From Woeseiaceae bacterium (GTDB lineage Bacteria > Pseudomonadota > Gammaproteobacteria > Steroidobacterales > Woeseiaceae): DNA of 64,000 nt. Position 1 is the first letter of the stretch; every line of letters begins with the position of its first letter. A program made the translations under genes and the position numbers. Below, in pieces: positions 16,306 to 24,780 of the stretch. A model generated the notes under the pieces. It made no database searches, was not told the origin of the DNA, and saw only the letters and a list, made by a program, of their open reading frames with translations. Location of the stretch: NCBI GenBank assembly GCA_021773115.1, contig JAJFKS010000028.1, positions 297,796-361,795 on the forward strand. Direction: 5' to 3'.

Positions 16306-16503
16306 CTAGCTAATTGCAGCGACCCGATGATTATAGACGGCAATCCATGTCTCGTGCTCCGGCTTGAGCATTTCCACAACGGATCGGACAAGTGCATCGT
16401 CGATGCTTTGCGAAGAGCGATGAGCGAATGCGTTTCTTCGTTGTTGCACCTTGTTTAGGTGCGTACTGACATCCGCGTGTCCCAATTCAACGAGATCGGC
16501 CAT
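16306..16503 (-). pseudogene. C-terminal stump of an unknown gene joined to an IS3 fragment
   Basis: The last about 55 residues (HLNKVQQRRNAFAHRSSQS, IDDALVRSVVEMLKPEHETW) read like the C-terminal helix region of a HEPN-like or phage-encoded helical protein; RNAFAH is a typical pattern. The frame starts inside the IS3 orfA remnant, showing that the original 5' end has been lost. It lies 27 bases before the hypothetical gene below it. Confidence 0.5.
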
Positions 16504-16660
16504 GTGCGATCTGGGCCTTCGTCACACCGGGCTGATTGGCCAGGGCAACCGCTTCACGTTTGAACTCCGCCGAGTACTTTCTTCTTTTTAGCATGACACT
16601 CCTCCACGGCCATTATCGGCCTTTTCAGATGTGTCCGCAGTATCGGGGGTTACCCCGTAC
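16487..16660 (-). mobile_element. IS3-family remnant: inverted-repeat end and start of orfA
   Basis: From the ATG at 16592-16594 the minus strand reads MLKRRKYSAEFKREAVALA, then NQPGVTKAQIAHGRSR and a stop: the N-terminal HTH of an IS3-type OrfA, truncated after 35 codons. GGAGGAG precedes the ATG. Further upstream, TGCGGACACATCTGAAAAGG near 16635-16655 looks like the terminal inverted repeat. The rest of the IS and OrfB are absent. Confidence 0.75.
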
Positions 16661-16682
16661 GCTTGTCGGTAAAATTTCTCGT

Positions 16683-16714
16683 GGTCTCCTAGTAGTTCCT
16701 CAAACACGGAGACC
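16683..16714 (+). promoter_or_regulatory. Inverted repeat covering the ribosome site of the zinc-ribbon gene
   Basis: GGTCTCC (16683-16689) pairs exactly with GGAGACC (16708-16714). The right arm contains the GGAG Shine-Dalgarno of the gene starting at 16718. An RNA hairpin here would hide the ribosome site; as DNA it could be an operator. Confidence 0.35.
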
Positions 16715-16717
16715 GAA

Positions 16718-17161
16718 ATGTCGAATCAACATCAAAAGTACGGGAACATGCAATGCCCGAATTGCGGGAGCCACAATACTCAATCAGTGTCCGTTGCTCA
16801 CCAACAGAGCATTCGCACGGGATATAACGGATACCAATCAATCAGCGCGTTTGGTAAGGATCTCGAACCGCCACCGCCTAAAAGTGCATTCCTCTATCCG
16901 TTGGGCGTTGCCTATATGGTGGGTGTCTTCACCTTCTTCGGTTTGTCCGAGATATCTACACGTTTAGAGGAATCGTGGCCGACCCTCGCATCTTGGTTTG
17001 GCTCACATCCAATCATCGCAAGTGCGATTGTTGGCGTTATCGCAGGAGCGCTGGTTTCTCTTTCCGCCATGGGATTCAATGCGAGCACTCATCGACGGCA
17101 GTTGAATAGGTGGAGTAAGGGCGTAGTTTGCAGACGGTGCGGACATCGATTCAACAAATAG
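16718..17161 (+). CDS. Zinc-ribbon membrane protein
   Basis: A 147-aa protein of unknown function. An N-terminal zinc-ribbon half (MQCPNCGSHNTQ, residues 11-22) and a C-terminal CxxC (VVCRRCGHRF, 136-145) flank two hydrophobic segments, FLYPLGVAYMVGVFTFFGLS (about 58-77) and ASAIVGVIAGALVSLSAMGF (about 101-120). The four cysteines could form a split or two half zinc sites on the cytoplasmic side. ATG with GGAG seven bases upstream. It converges on the recombinase operon, overlapping its 3' end by 11 bases. Confidence 0.78.
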   Translation: MSNQHQKYGNMQCPNCGSHNTQSVSVAHQQSIRTGYNGYQSISAFGKDLEPPPPKSAFLYPLGVAYMVGVFTFFGLSEISTRLEESWPTLASWFGSHPIIASAIVGVIAGALVSLSAMGFNASTHRRQLNRWSKGVVCRRCGHRFNK

Positions 17162-19250
17162 ACGCTGACAATCGACTTTCATTCGATATGGCGGAGTAGA
17201 TTCCGCCTATCGTTCTCGATGCTAGCTTCATTCTGCTCGCAGAGCTCTTCAGTTTGGGTACTAGACGTGCGATGACGGAATCCGACAATCGATCTTGCAG
17301 AACTGACTTATCCATCTGTGCGACAGCATGGAACTGAACAACAGAAAAGGAGTGCACGTAGTACTGAAACAGAGTCTCAGGCGATGCGTGTCCAGTGAGT
17401 TTTATCATCGAAATAAAATCATATGGACGAATCTCTCCATCTTCGAGTGGCATGCAATTGAAGTAGGTATTCAGGCGCGATTGAAGATCGGGTTGAAACA
17501 ATAGGTGGCTACGATCTCTGAGATTGTTCAGCAAGTCCGGATGGCGGAGGGCATACCAACGAATAAATAAATAGCTACAAAAGCAATGCCTCAACAGGTG
17601 TACGTTTACTGACTCGCCGAATGCTGCCTTGAGTACATTCCTGGTTAGGCGAACCAGTGAGTCGTATTGGTAACCGTCGAAGCTCTGCTCCGGTCCCAGA
17701 AGAGCTACTGCTGATAACTTTGTGAAACGTGGACACTCCAACTTCCTGTTCGACCAACAGTCGCGGACAAGGTCGATAATGTGGGTCGGGGCCATCTTAT
17801 CGAAGGGGATTCGTCGTCTTGAATTCGTCGATTTTCCGCGCAAGCACTCAATATCGAAATTGGGAAGAACGTCGTCAAATACGATGTCGGCGAGCGTCAA
17901 TCGTCGAATTTCCGATGCTCTAAGACCGGTGTAGAAACCCAATGCGATCACAACCGCACACAGGCGCATTTCTCGATTTTCCGAAGTCGCCAGTTTCAAG
18001 ACCAGTGCGTCTATCGCGTGTGGGCTTATCAGCCGCCATTGCCCAGCGCCACCTACATATTCCTGCTTCAGACCAGCAAAGCTAACCGGCGGCAAGCTTA
18101 GTTCGCTGACCAGAAATTCCACTAGCGGCTTGTACGCGGCGAGAATTGCTTGTTTCGAGCGTCGCATTAACTTTTGGCTGGAGATACGGTCCTCAATGTT
18201 CTCGATAAAATCATCGGGATCCCATTCAGCAAGTGAGAAAGCATTTTCGTTATCCAGTAGTCCGCTTATCACAGAGCGATCCAAATACTGCCTCAGCGTG
18301 TTAGCTGAAATCGAGGCGTCGTTGATAAAGCGCTCTCGAGAATAGCGAATGGCCACTCGTACTGCGGAATCAACTGGACCGAGCAAGGCAGCACGGTTTG
18401 CGTAGTCGGCAAAGATCGCTTCCGCAATTCTCTTCTTGTTGGGAGTATCTGCATGCCCGTTGATAGCGTTGCCCAAATCCGAGCAAAGATTTCGTAGCAA
18501 TTTCCTGGATTCTGCTACCCAACTTGCAGGGATTTCTTCTGGGTCGGTGGTTGCACTACTCGATTCTCCTCTGATTTTCTCGGACCTAAGTGACAGTACA
18601 TCGGATTGAAGCATCAGATGATTTAGCGATTCCTGAGAAATGCCCGTCAATTGGTAGGGATCGTCGACGGCCTGTGAAACCGGACGGATGTTGCCGGAAA
18701 TCGCACTCATTAAATAAGGGTCCGCGCCGGCATGGAGAGCGAGTATTGGACCAAGTCGGCGGATGTCTTGGTATGAAAGCGATTCTTCAATTTTCGACAC
18801 GACCATTGAGTCTCGAAACTGGCTCTTGAGTAGGTTTTCAATTTGCCTCATCAGTCGCTTGGGTTTTATTGCTATGCAATGTCTATATTGTTTGCTATCA
18901 CGCCAACAGTACATCGCCAGCTCAGTTTTTTCGCTGAATCCAAGTATCGTATGGCGATTCGAATAGTTGTGACGTTGCGCCGATATTGCTACTGATTTCG
19001 TCGTCATCGAAGTCGAACGAGAAACGGCGACAAGGCAATCGAGTGCGGCAGGATGAGAGAATGCGGAATCGACGATCAGCGAAGTGTACGTCCGTAGCAA
19101 TTCGAGGTTAACTTCACAAAGGGGTGCCTCGTGCCAAAGCCAATTGTTCCAGACGCGGAGATTTTCGACCTGAGCATATTTGCGGCTAGTCGCGGGTAGC
19201 ATCGAGGTTTGTCGAATCCCACGGGCGTTTGCCGTATCACCATTCTTCAT
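17151..19250 (-). CDS. Tyrosine recombinase of a three-gene recombinase module
   Basis: A 699-aa protein with a long N-terminal region and a canonical tyrosine-recombinase catalytic domain. R444 lies in YTGLRASEIRRLTLADI, a Lys in LRGKSTNSRRRIP (about 473), H551-x-x-R554 in HLLRHCF, H621 in LTGHASPETLFQYY and the nucleophile Tyr at 630 or 631. It is much longer than phage integrases (about 400 aa) and is in the size range of TnpB-type recombinases of Tn554-like or trio elements. The start ATG overlaps the stop of the upstream gene by four bases. The trio would move an element of which this is the 3'-most gene. Confidence 0.88.
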   Translation of the reverse strand: MKNGDTANARGIRQTSMLPATSRKYAQVENLRVWNNWLWHEAPLCEVNLELLRTYTSLIVDSAFSHPAALDCLVAVSRSTSMTTKSVAISAQRHNYSNRHTILGFSEKTELAMYCWRDSKQYRHCIAIKPKRLMRQIENLLKSQFRDSMVVSKIEESLSYQDIRRLGPILALHAGADPYLMSAISGNIRPVSQAVDDPYQLTGISQESLNHLMLQSDVLSLRSEKIRGESSSATTDPEEIPASWVAESRKLLRNLCSDLGNAINGHADTPNKKRIAEAIFADYANRAALLGPVDSAVRVAIRYSRERFINDASISANTLRQYLDRSVISGLLDNENAFSLAEWDPDDFIENIEDRISSQKLMRRSKQAILAAYKPLVEFLVSELSLPPVSFAGLKQEYVGGAGQWRLISPHAIDALVLKLATSENREMRLCAVVIALGFYTGLRASEIRRLTLADIVFDDVLPNFDIECLRGKSTNSRRRIPFDKMAPTHIIDLVRDCWSNRKLECPRFTKLSAVALLGPEQSFDGYQYDSLVRLTRNVLKAAFGESVNVHLLRHCFCSYLFIRWYALRHPDLLNNLRDRSHLLFQPDLQSRLNTYFNCMPLEDGEIRPYDFISMIKLTGHASPETLFQYYVHSFSVVQFHAVAQMDKSVLQDRLSDSVIARLVPKLKSSASRMKLASRTIGGIYSAISNESRLSASIC

Positions 19251-21583
19251 TTGTTCGACGCCCCTGATTTACTCGGCTCGGTGATCGCCAATAGCAAGTT
19301 GGCCGGAATGATCTGCGCATGCAATTCATCTAGGTGCTTTCTTAGGTCATTGAAATGGGCGGGGCCAGCGGTCGACCATCGGCCGAAGGCTTCGCGTCCG
19401 ACTCTTCGGTGAGATAGGAATTCGTCAGATTGCCATTGCGGAATTGATCCCCCGATGTACTCCGCCGCGACATGCCGGAGCCAGTTGGTTACTCGATCGA
19501 CGTCGAAAATTCCGGATACTTTGGACAGCGACTCGCGGAATTGTGCACCCGTCAGTCGAACCCCTTCAACTATGAGACCGTTGTCTCGGCATTTATAGCG
19601 AATAGCAAGGCTGGAGTTCCGTTCTTTCGATTCATACCGAACGCCATTGAATCGAAGGTGTTTTGTGTACTCAAGGCGATTCAATGCGCGAGTACGGAGG
19701 AGTTGTAAGTGACGGTCGGATACGGGTGAGTAGGAACGTTCGGAGAATATCCGGGAGCCTTTGTCGGCAGTCATACAGCCAAGCGCAGGACTTGCAGCCG
19801 AGAATTCGGCGACCTTGCCCGTTGGTCGAAGGCCCACACCCAATTCTTGGAGTGCGTAGCACGCTAATTCACTCAGATTCAGCGCCCTCCGATATGAATC
19901 ACCGCCCGATTTTCCAACGCGTCGCTGAAGGTCGTTGCAGGCTTTCTTGTATTGTGCGCCGATCGCGCCTAATAGATTTCGGGCTGCAGACACTCCGTCC
20001 GAGCGTTTGCACAAAATCGTGTCTCGCCGCTGTCGCTTTGATTCGGGCAGCTCGGTTTGAAATTCAGTAGGAAGTTGCCACGATCGTGCGGCGCTTTCAT
20101 ATGTGGTTGAAAAGAGCTTGGCCACCCGGGCAGAAGAGTGAGGGTAGTAGGCGCTAACCGCTTTCAAAGAGGGAGGCACACGCCCGGCGATTGCTGAGAA
20201 CTCCAATTCGGTAAATCCCAGTGGAGCGAAGTGAATACGAGCGGCTGACCGGAGACGATTTAGCGTTGACGTTAGGCCAGTACACTTGCTCGATATCTTC
20301 GCCGCGAACCGGTTTGCAGTAACTATACTTGCCTCATGTGACCCTATCTCAATCATCTCTGATAATCCGCTGGAAACTGATTGGGTAATCGGCAACCGGA
20401 ATACTCCGCAGGATTCGTATTTCAAAGGGTCATCACTTTGTTGTCGGCGCAGTATCTTGTAGACGAGCACCTGATTCGTGCGGTCGACTACAATTTCATC
20501 GTCAATCGGAATATGTTCCGGCGACATCGCAAACATGAACGGTCGCCGATAGTCGATCCCCGTAAACGCTGCGAGCCACACCAGCGCGAAAGATGCCTTA
20601 TCGAGATTGCTTGATGCCTGGATCAGATATCTTCGGTGCGTAACTATGCTGCAACAGGTCATGTCTGCGGTAGTGCGAACATTTGTTCGGGCATAGCCGT
20701 TTAGCACGTGACCAGTGATCCGCTGTCGATCCTTCGTCGTTGCTGATTTAGGAAAAACTATGGGTGCCGCAATATGCTCGTCATCTGTACATTGCACTGC
20801 GAAAACCGCAGAGCCTTTGGTTGCCTTAATCGAAATCGATTCTAGCGTGGCATAGGTGATTGTGATTCGGCTTCCAATATCCTGCGTTTTGCGACCATAC
20901 ACTTTGGTTCGCGGATTGGCGCAGCCAGGCATCAGATTCCCGGCGGCTAGCGAACTTGTCCAAGCTAGTTTATTCGCGGTATTTAGAGAATGACCACCAG
21001 ATCGAAGGCAATGCGAAGTGAATTGTTCAAGACGTGTAGCAAGATCGGTCTCGGTATCGGTCTCGGGCTTGGCGACGTCTTGATCCGAATCGTCCTCCGA
21101 TGTATTCCAGTAGTCTTGGCAGATGTCTCGAAGGCCGATTATGTGCTTGTAGTACATAGTTGCTGAAAAATGCTCTGGGGGAGGGCAGGTGCTACCAATC
21201 CGGGCCAGGAGATTTACGGCGCGCCTGCCGTCACTTCCTTTCTTCCTTCCCAATTTGTACAGGTAGGTTATCGCCTGAAAGTAAGGATGCCTCTTCCAGG
21301 TGGTCTTCTCCTTTAGTTCCTGATTCGCCAAATTTCTGGATGCGAAACGATAAAAGCACCGGTAAGTGTCGCGATCGATTAGCTGGGATACGTATAGAAT
21401 TGTTGCTACACGCGCGAGTTCTCGGATATTCGCTGGGGGAATCGTAAACTGAACAATCAACAGTATAGATCGTTGTTCATCTTTGTCGGTGGTAAGTCGT
21501 GTTAGCTGCGAGATTCGAGTTTCGACAAGACGATTTGGATACGGTGGTTTGACTGCCTTGTTCGTGGATTTAGAAGAGGACAA
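19247..21583 (-). CDS. Large degenerate tyrosine-recombinase-like partner protein
   Basis: About 778 aa. Weak echoes of a recombinase core are present: AAFTGIDYRRP recalls the TGLR-E box, LRSAARIHFAPLGF the HxxR region and IAGRVPPSLKAVSAYYPHS the final GH...Y box, but the catalytic Arg/His set is not intact. A second C-terminal segment (NWLRHVAAEYIGGS, FLSHRRVGREAFGRWST) has similar flavour. It is most likely a structural or DNA-binding partner of the canonical recombinase. The start is set at the TTG at 21583, which follows AAAGGAGATCAAC; an earlier TTG at 21610 lacks a ribosome site. Overlaps: 14 bases with the preceding gene, 4 with the next. Confidence 0.7.
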   Translation of the reverse strand: MSSSKSTNKAVKPPYPNRLVETRISQLTRLTTDKDEQRSILLIVQFTIPPANIRELARVATILYVSQLIDRDTYRCFYRFASRNLANQELKEKTTWKRHPYFQAITYLYKLGRKKGSDGRRAVNLLARIGSTCPPPEHFSATMYYKHIIGLRDICQDYWNTSEDDSDQDVAKPETDTETDLATRLEQFTSHCLRSGGHSLNTANKLAWTSSLAAGNLMPGCANPRTKVYGRKTQDIGSRITITYATLESISIKATKGSAVFAVQCTDDEHIAAPIVFPKSATTKDRQRITGHVLNGYARTNVRTTADMTCCSIVTHRRYLIQASSNLDKASFALVWLAAFTGIDYRRPFMFAMSPEHIPIDDEIVVDRTNQVLVYKILRRQQSDDPLKYESCGVFRLPITQSVSSGLSEMIEIGSHEASIVTANRFAAKISSKCTGLTSTLNRLRSAARIHFAPLGFTELEFSAIAGRVPPSLKAVSAYYPHSSARVAKLFSTTYESAARSWQLPTEFQTELPESKRQRRDTILCKRSDGVSAARNLLGAIGAQYKKACNDLQRRVGKSGGDSYRRALNLSELACYALQELGVGLRPTGKVAEFSAASPALGCMTADKGSRIFSERSYSPVSDRHLQLLRTRALNRLEYTKHLRFNGVRYESKERNSSLAIRYKCRDNGLIVEGVRLTGAQFRESLSKVSGIFDVDRVTNWLRHVAAEYIGGSIPQWQSDEFLSHRRVGREAFGRWSTAGPAHFNDLRKHLDELHAQIIPANLLLAITEPSKSGASNK

Positions 21584-22316
21584 GTTGATCTCCTTTGTTC
21601 TTCGTATCAATGTTCTGATGTGTCGGCGACTCCCTGGTCTCAGCGGATGCTTGATCTACAGTCAATATTGGGGCCAGACTCTCCGGCGGAGCGCTGCTAG
21701 GCTCACCGGGGACGTCAGGTTTATCCGTCGGTGTTGAATCGGACTTTCCTTTTGATGAAAATGCCTGGTCGTTAGGTCCGAGAGTCTTTTTCTTAATTCG
21801 CTGAAACGTTGGTTTTGTAAAAGCACCGTTAGGGAACAGGGATTTGCAGGCTAACCATCCGCGAACGTCGAGAGTTGCGTCTGCATAGAGCTCTACTAAC
21901 CCATCATATGCGCCGCGTACAGCCGATTTTATGAAGGTCTTGGCTGAGTGAGCGCGGCGTGCCGGCATCACGCATGTTAGGTGTGTGCGCAATAATTCCT
22001 CTTGACGTCTTTGGTTGTCGGCGAACCGCAATACAATCGCCTCAGTATGTTTACAAGTTAGGCGGGAGGCTTCCGGTTCAATGAGTGTCAGATCATTCAA
22101 TACTGCAAAGGAATCGTCTTGATTCTTCGTCAAAAAGAGCGACATGAGTGGTTCAAATATGTCGTCCGCAATGGAATCGGTAGCTGCCTTCGAGCCCATA
22201 ATCGCGTACAAAGCTGGAATTTTGCTTGTATCAACGATTTCATGTCGCCCCTCCACATGTATTCCGGGCAGTAAAGCTCTGCGCCGTGTTCTGTTTGATT
22301 TGCGCGCTGCCTTCAT
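21570..22316 (-). CDS. Unknown first gene of the recombinase module
   Basis: A 248-aa protein with no recognised domain. The N-terminus is strongly basic (MKAARKSNRTRRRALLPG); the middle is helical (SIADDIFEPLMSLFLTKNQ, CKHTEAIVLRFADNQRRQEE). The last about 70 residues are low-complexity Ser/Pro/Asp, ending KGDQLVLF. By position it resembles the small accessory protein of recombinase-trio or Tn554-like operons, although it is larger. It is divergent from the double-HTH regulator across a repeat-bearing spacer. Confidence 0.65.
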   Translation of the reverse strand: MKAARKSNRTRRRALLPGIHVEGRHEIVDTSKIPALYAIMGSKAATDSIADDIFEPLMSLFLTKNQDDSFAVLNDLTLIEPEASRLTCKHTEAIVLRFADNQRRQEELLRTHLTCVMPARRAHSAKTFIKSAVRGAYDGLVELYADATLDVRGWLACKSLFPNGAFTKPTFQRIKKKTLGPNDQAFSSKGKSDSTPTDKPDVPGEPSSAPPESLAPILTVDQASAETRESPTHQNIDTKNKGDQLVLF

Positions 22317-22392
22317 TTGCGGTGTCGCTTTGTCAAAACGTCTTCTCGGTAGTAGAGGGAAAGATGAAATCCATGATGTCTGGCATAATCTA

Positions 22393-22432
22393 TTCCTGTT
22401 TGGTGGAAAAAATCGTTCCTAAATGGTGGAAA
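22393..22432. promoter_or_regulatory. Tandem operator-like direct repeats
   Basis: TTCCT-N3-TGGTGGAAA occurs twice, at 22393-22409 and 22416-22432, a 23-base period. Each copy also has inverted TTCC/GGAA ends. They lie in the spacer between the recombinase module and the divergent regulator, the expected place for its binding sites. Confidence 0.5.
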
Positions 22433-22474
22433 TAGGAGTAACATATCGGCAATCAAGATGCAAGAGGTGATGGC

Positions 22475-23098
22475 ATGTCGGAAGTTGAGGGGTACTGGGC
22501 CGGGCTTATCAGTCGACTTCGAAAAGAAAGTGGTGCAGGGAGCTATGCCGAGCTGGCCAGAGACCTCGAAATTAGCCCACCCAAGTTGGCAGACGCGAGG
22601 AGGGGGCGCCAGGAGCTGCCGAGCGAAGTGAAAGTCGAGATTCTCGGTCGCCTGGGCGAACCAGTCACCGAGGATATTTACAAATCTGTCTACCCGAGCA
22701 AGATCAGGGCACAACTCGAGGCAGAACTCGGCCGGGTGTACGATCCGGAGAGCGATAGACGCGTAACCAGAAACTTTTGGGTCAAATGTCTGGATAGACT
22801 GCAGAAGAAGCTATCGGGTGATTCTGGTTCCACGGGAAGACGCGTTACAGATGTACAGATAGCCGCGAGCCTGGGCGTTAGCAATAGCTTGATTTCAGCG
22901 GCGAGAAACGGTACTGGAACGCTCAGCCCACTGGCTAAGTTTAGGATACTTGACAGCTTGGGGTACATGGCTTCCAGAGACGTCCTATGCGACTTATTGC
23001 CGCGAAAAGCGGCAGCACGGATAAAGAAGTTTGAAAGCCTAAGATTTGTCGCGCGCGGCCAGAATTGTACGGAGCGCGAATCCGAAGAAGCCGACTAG
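22475..23098 (+). CDS. Regulator with two tandem HTH repeats
   Basis: A 207-aa protein made of a duplicated unit. Each half has a helical start (YWAGLISRLRKESGAG; FWVKCLDRLQKKLSGD), a lambda-repressor-like HTH (YAELARDLEISPPKLADARR; VTDVQIAASLGVSNSLISAA) and a tail (VKVEILGRLGEPV; FRILDSLGYMAS). A single chain carrying two DNA-binding units would suit the pair of direct repeats found just upstream. It is divergent from the recombinase trio and is the likely controller of its expression. ATG with GAGG upstream. Confidence 0.75.
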   Translation: MSEVEGYWAGLISRLRKESGAGSYAELARDLEISPPKLADARRGRQELPSEVKVEILGRLGEPVTEDIYKSVYPSKIRAQLEAELGRVYDPESDRRVTRNFWVKCLDRLQKKLSGDSGSTGRRVTDVQIAASLGVSNSLISAARNGTGTLSPLAKFRILDSLGYMASRDVLCDLLPRKAAARIKKFESLRFVARGQNCTERESEEAD

Positions 23099-23154
23099 CG
23101 AATCTCTCTACGGATCAGACGGTCGGCGACTCGCTGGACTGACCTGCCTTCATT

Positions 23155-23232
23155 AGACGACTCCGCGCTGTTATTTAGACTGCCCCGAACGCAAAACCGA
23201 TCCGTGATGCCGGCATACCCCAGGAGTCGTCT
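23155..23232. repeat. Separated inverted repeat in the gap before the hxlR-like gene
   Basis: AGACGACTCC (23155-23164) and GGAGTCGTCT (23223-23232) are exact inverted copies 58 bases apart. They lie in the 347-base gap 23099-23445, which holds no recognisable gene. They might mark the right end of the recombinase-borne element or a 3' structure of the regulator transcript. Confidence 0.35.
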
Positions 23233-23445
23233 TGTCCTTTAGTCGAACCCGACTTGCCGAAGATATCCTATAGAAGCAACGCGGACGATTTTATGGGAGG
23301 GACAATCTGGGCTCTCTCCAAAAGCGTCAATGTGGACTACCCCGAGTTTCATAGCCAACGCCGAGCCTCAAAATGAGACCTGTTCAAAGGCCTCGGAACT
23401 GACGCCACTGAGGTGATGGGATATTGGCTTTCGAGCAATTGGTAG

Positions 23446-23796
23446 CTATGTCGCCAGGTTGCGATTGCTTGGTCTATCCACAAGCCCCCAGCGACGTGCG
23501 ACGACCTCCAGGCCGTCAAGCACGCCACCTAATTCTGCTCCGCGTTCTGTCAGCCCATACGTGACCTCCGGCGGGATGGTTGGCCGGTGTTCCCGAAATA
23601 CCACGCCTGCTTCCTCAAGCATCCGCAATCGCTGGGTGAGAACTCTGGACGATATTCCGCTCACGCTGCGTTTCAACGCGCCGAATCGCATTGGCCCGTT
23701 CTGGCGCAAAACCCAAAGAAGGTGGGTCGTCCACGGTCCTGAAAGCAGACGCAGCAGACCGTCCATAGGGCAGGAAGAGCTTGGATTGTAGCTCAT
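23446..23796 (-). CDS. HxlR-family transcriptional regulator
   Basis: A 116-aa winged-helix protein. The family signature is plain: SSCPMDGLLRLLSGPW with the redox-sensitive Cys near residue 9, then THLLWVLRQNGPMRFGALKR, ISSRVLTQRLRMLEEAGVV and the beta-wing PPEVTYGLTERGAELG. HxlR/QorR/YodB-type regulators respond to electrophiles, quinones or disulfide stress. It is divergent from wrbA, with a 137-base shared spacer, so it most likely represses that quinone reductase gene. No oddities. Confidence 0.92.
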   Translation of the reverse strand: MSYNPSSSCPMDGLLRLLSGPWTTHLLWVLRQNGPMRFGALKRSVSGISSRVLTQRLRMLEEAGVVFREHRPTIPPEVTYGLTERGAELGGVLDGLEVVARRWGLVDRPSNRNLAT

Positions 23797-23933
23797 TGCA
23801 ACGTCCCGATAGTTACTTCTGGGTACCTACTATTAATTACACATAGAGTTACTTTATGATACTTCGTCGCCGCCGGATCGGCAACAGGCCGATTCGCGCG
23901 CTACGTTTGCAAGTCAACATGAAAGGAAAACGA

Positions 23934-24536
23934 ATGACTAAGGTTCTTGTTTTGTACTACAGCACATACGGCCATGTCGAAACGCTCGCAAATGCCATGG
24001 CCGAAGGGGTGGCATCCGTGGATGGTGTAATCGCGACAATCAAGCGCGTTCCGGAGCTGATGCCACGCGACGTTTCGGAAAAGATGGGCGCCAAACTGGA
24101 ACAGGAGGCGCCAGAGGCCGAACCACTTGAGTTGGGTGATTATGGTGCTGTCATTTTCGGCACACCGACGCGCTTTGGCAATATGGCGGCCCAGATGCGA
24201 AATTTCCTCGATCAGACCGGACCGCTGTGGCAGGAGGGCAAACTGGTCGGCAAGGTAGGCAGTGTTTTTGCGTCCACCGCCTCCCAGCATGGTGGTCAGG
24301 AAACGACCATAACGTCGTTTCACACTACCCTTCTGCACCACGGCATGGTCATCGTAGGTATGCCTTACGCCATCCCGGAGATGTTCAATACTGCTGAGGT
24401 GTCTGGCGGCACACCGTATGGCGCAACGACGATTGCCGGTGGCGACGGCTCCCGTCAGCCGAGTGAGGCGGAATTGACAATTACACGGTTCCAAGGCAAA
24501 CACGTTGCCGAAATCGCGGCCAAGCTGGCTGACTGA
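23934..24536 (+). CDS. wrbA: NAD(P)H:quinone oxidoreductase WrbA
   Basis: A 200-aa flavodoxin-fold enzyme that reduces quinones with two electrons. [19 protein letters not shown] is the FMN phosphate loop; [20 protein letters not shown] and [12 protein letters not shown] are WrbA signatures binding the isoalloxazine ring. It ends [11 protein letters not shown] as in typical WrbA. The start at 23934 is chosen on the family N-terminus with AAGGA upstream; the frame is open 78 bases further up. It is regulated presumably by the divergent HxlR protein and followed by a DODA dioxygenase gene after 244 bases with no gene. Confidence 0.95.
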   Translation: MTKVLVLYYSTYGHVETLANAMAEGVASVDGVIATIKRVPELMPRDVSEKMGAKLEQEAPEAEPLELGDYGAVIFGTPTRFGNMAAQMRNFLDQTGPLWQEGKLVGKVGSVFASTASQHGGQETTITSFHTTLLHHGMVIVGMPYAIPEMFNTAEVSGGTPYGATTIAGGDGSRQPSEAELTITRFQGKHVAEIAAKLAD

Positions 24537-24780
24537 TCTCGTGATCCTGGGAGAGGTCGGCGGCAGAGCGCTGTTGCTCCTCGGCGTTTACACGCGGCAG
24601 ATTGCGCTTGTGACACTCTGATCCTGCTGGGGTCGATCCCGGTTCATTGGGGCAGCGGGTGGATGTTTAGCAACGAAGCCGAGTAATGGGCTGACGGTCG
24701 AACCAGCATTAGCAAACCAGTTCCTATTGTCATATCGGGTTGGTTTTCTAATCCGCCTATGCTGAGAGGAACGCCATAGC

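Noticed and set aside
4312..23100. CRISPR array in the island
   Set aside because: I looked for regularly spaced 25-40 base repeats and cas-like proteins and saw none; the repeats found are short operator-type elements.
23155..23232. Inverted repeat read as an IS terminal repeat
   Set aside because: Only 78 bases apart with no gene between, so it is too small for an element; kept only as a structural repeat.
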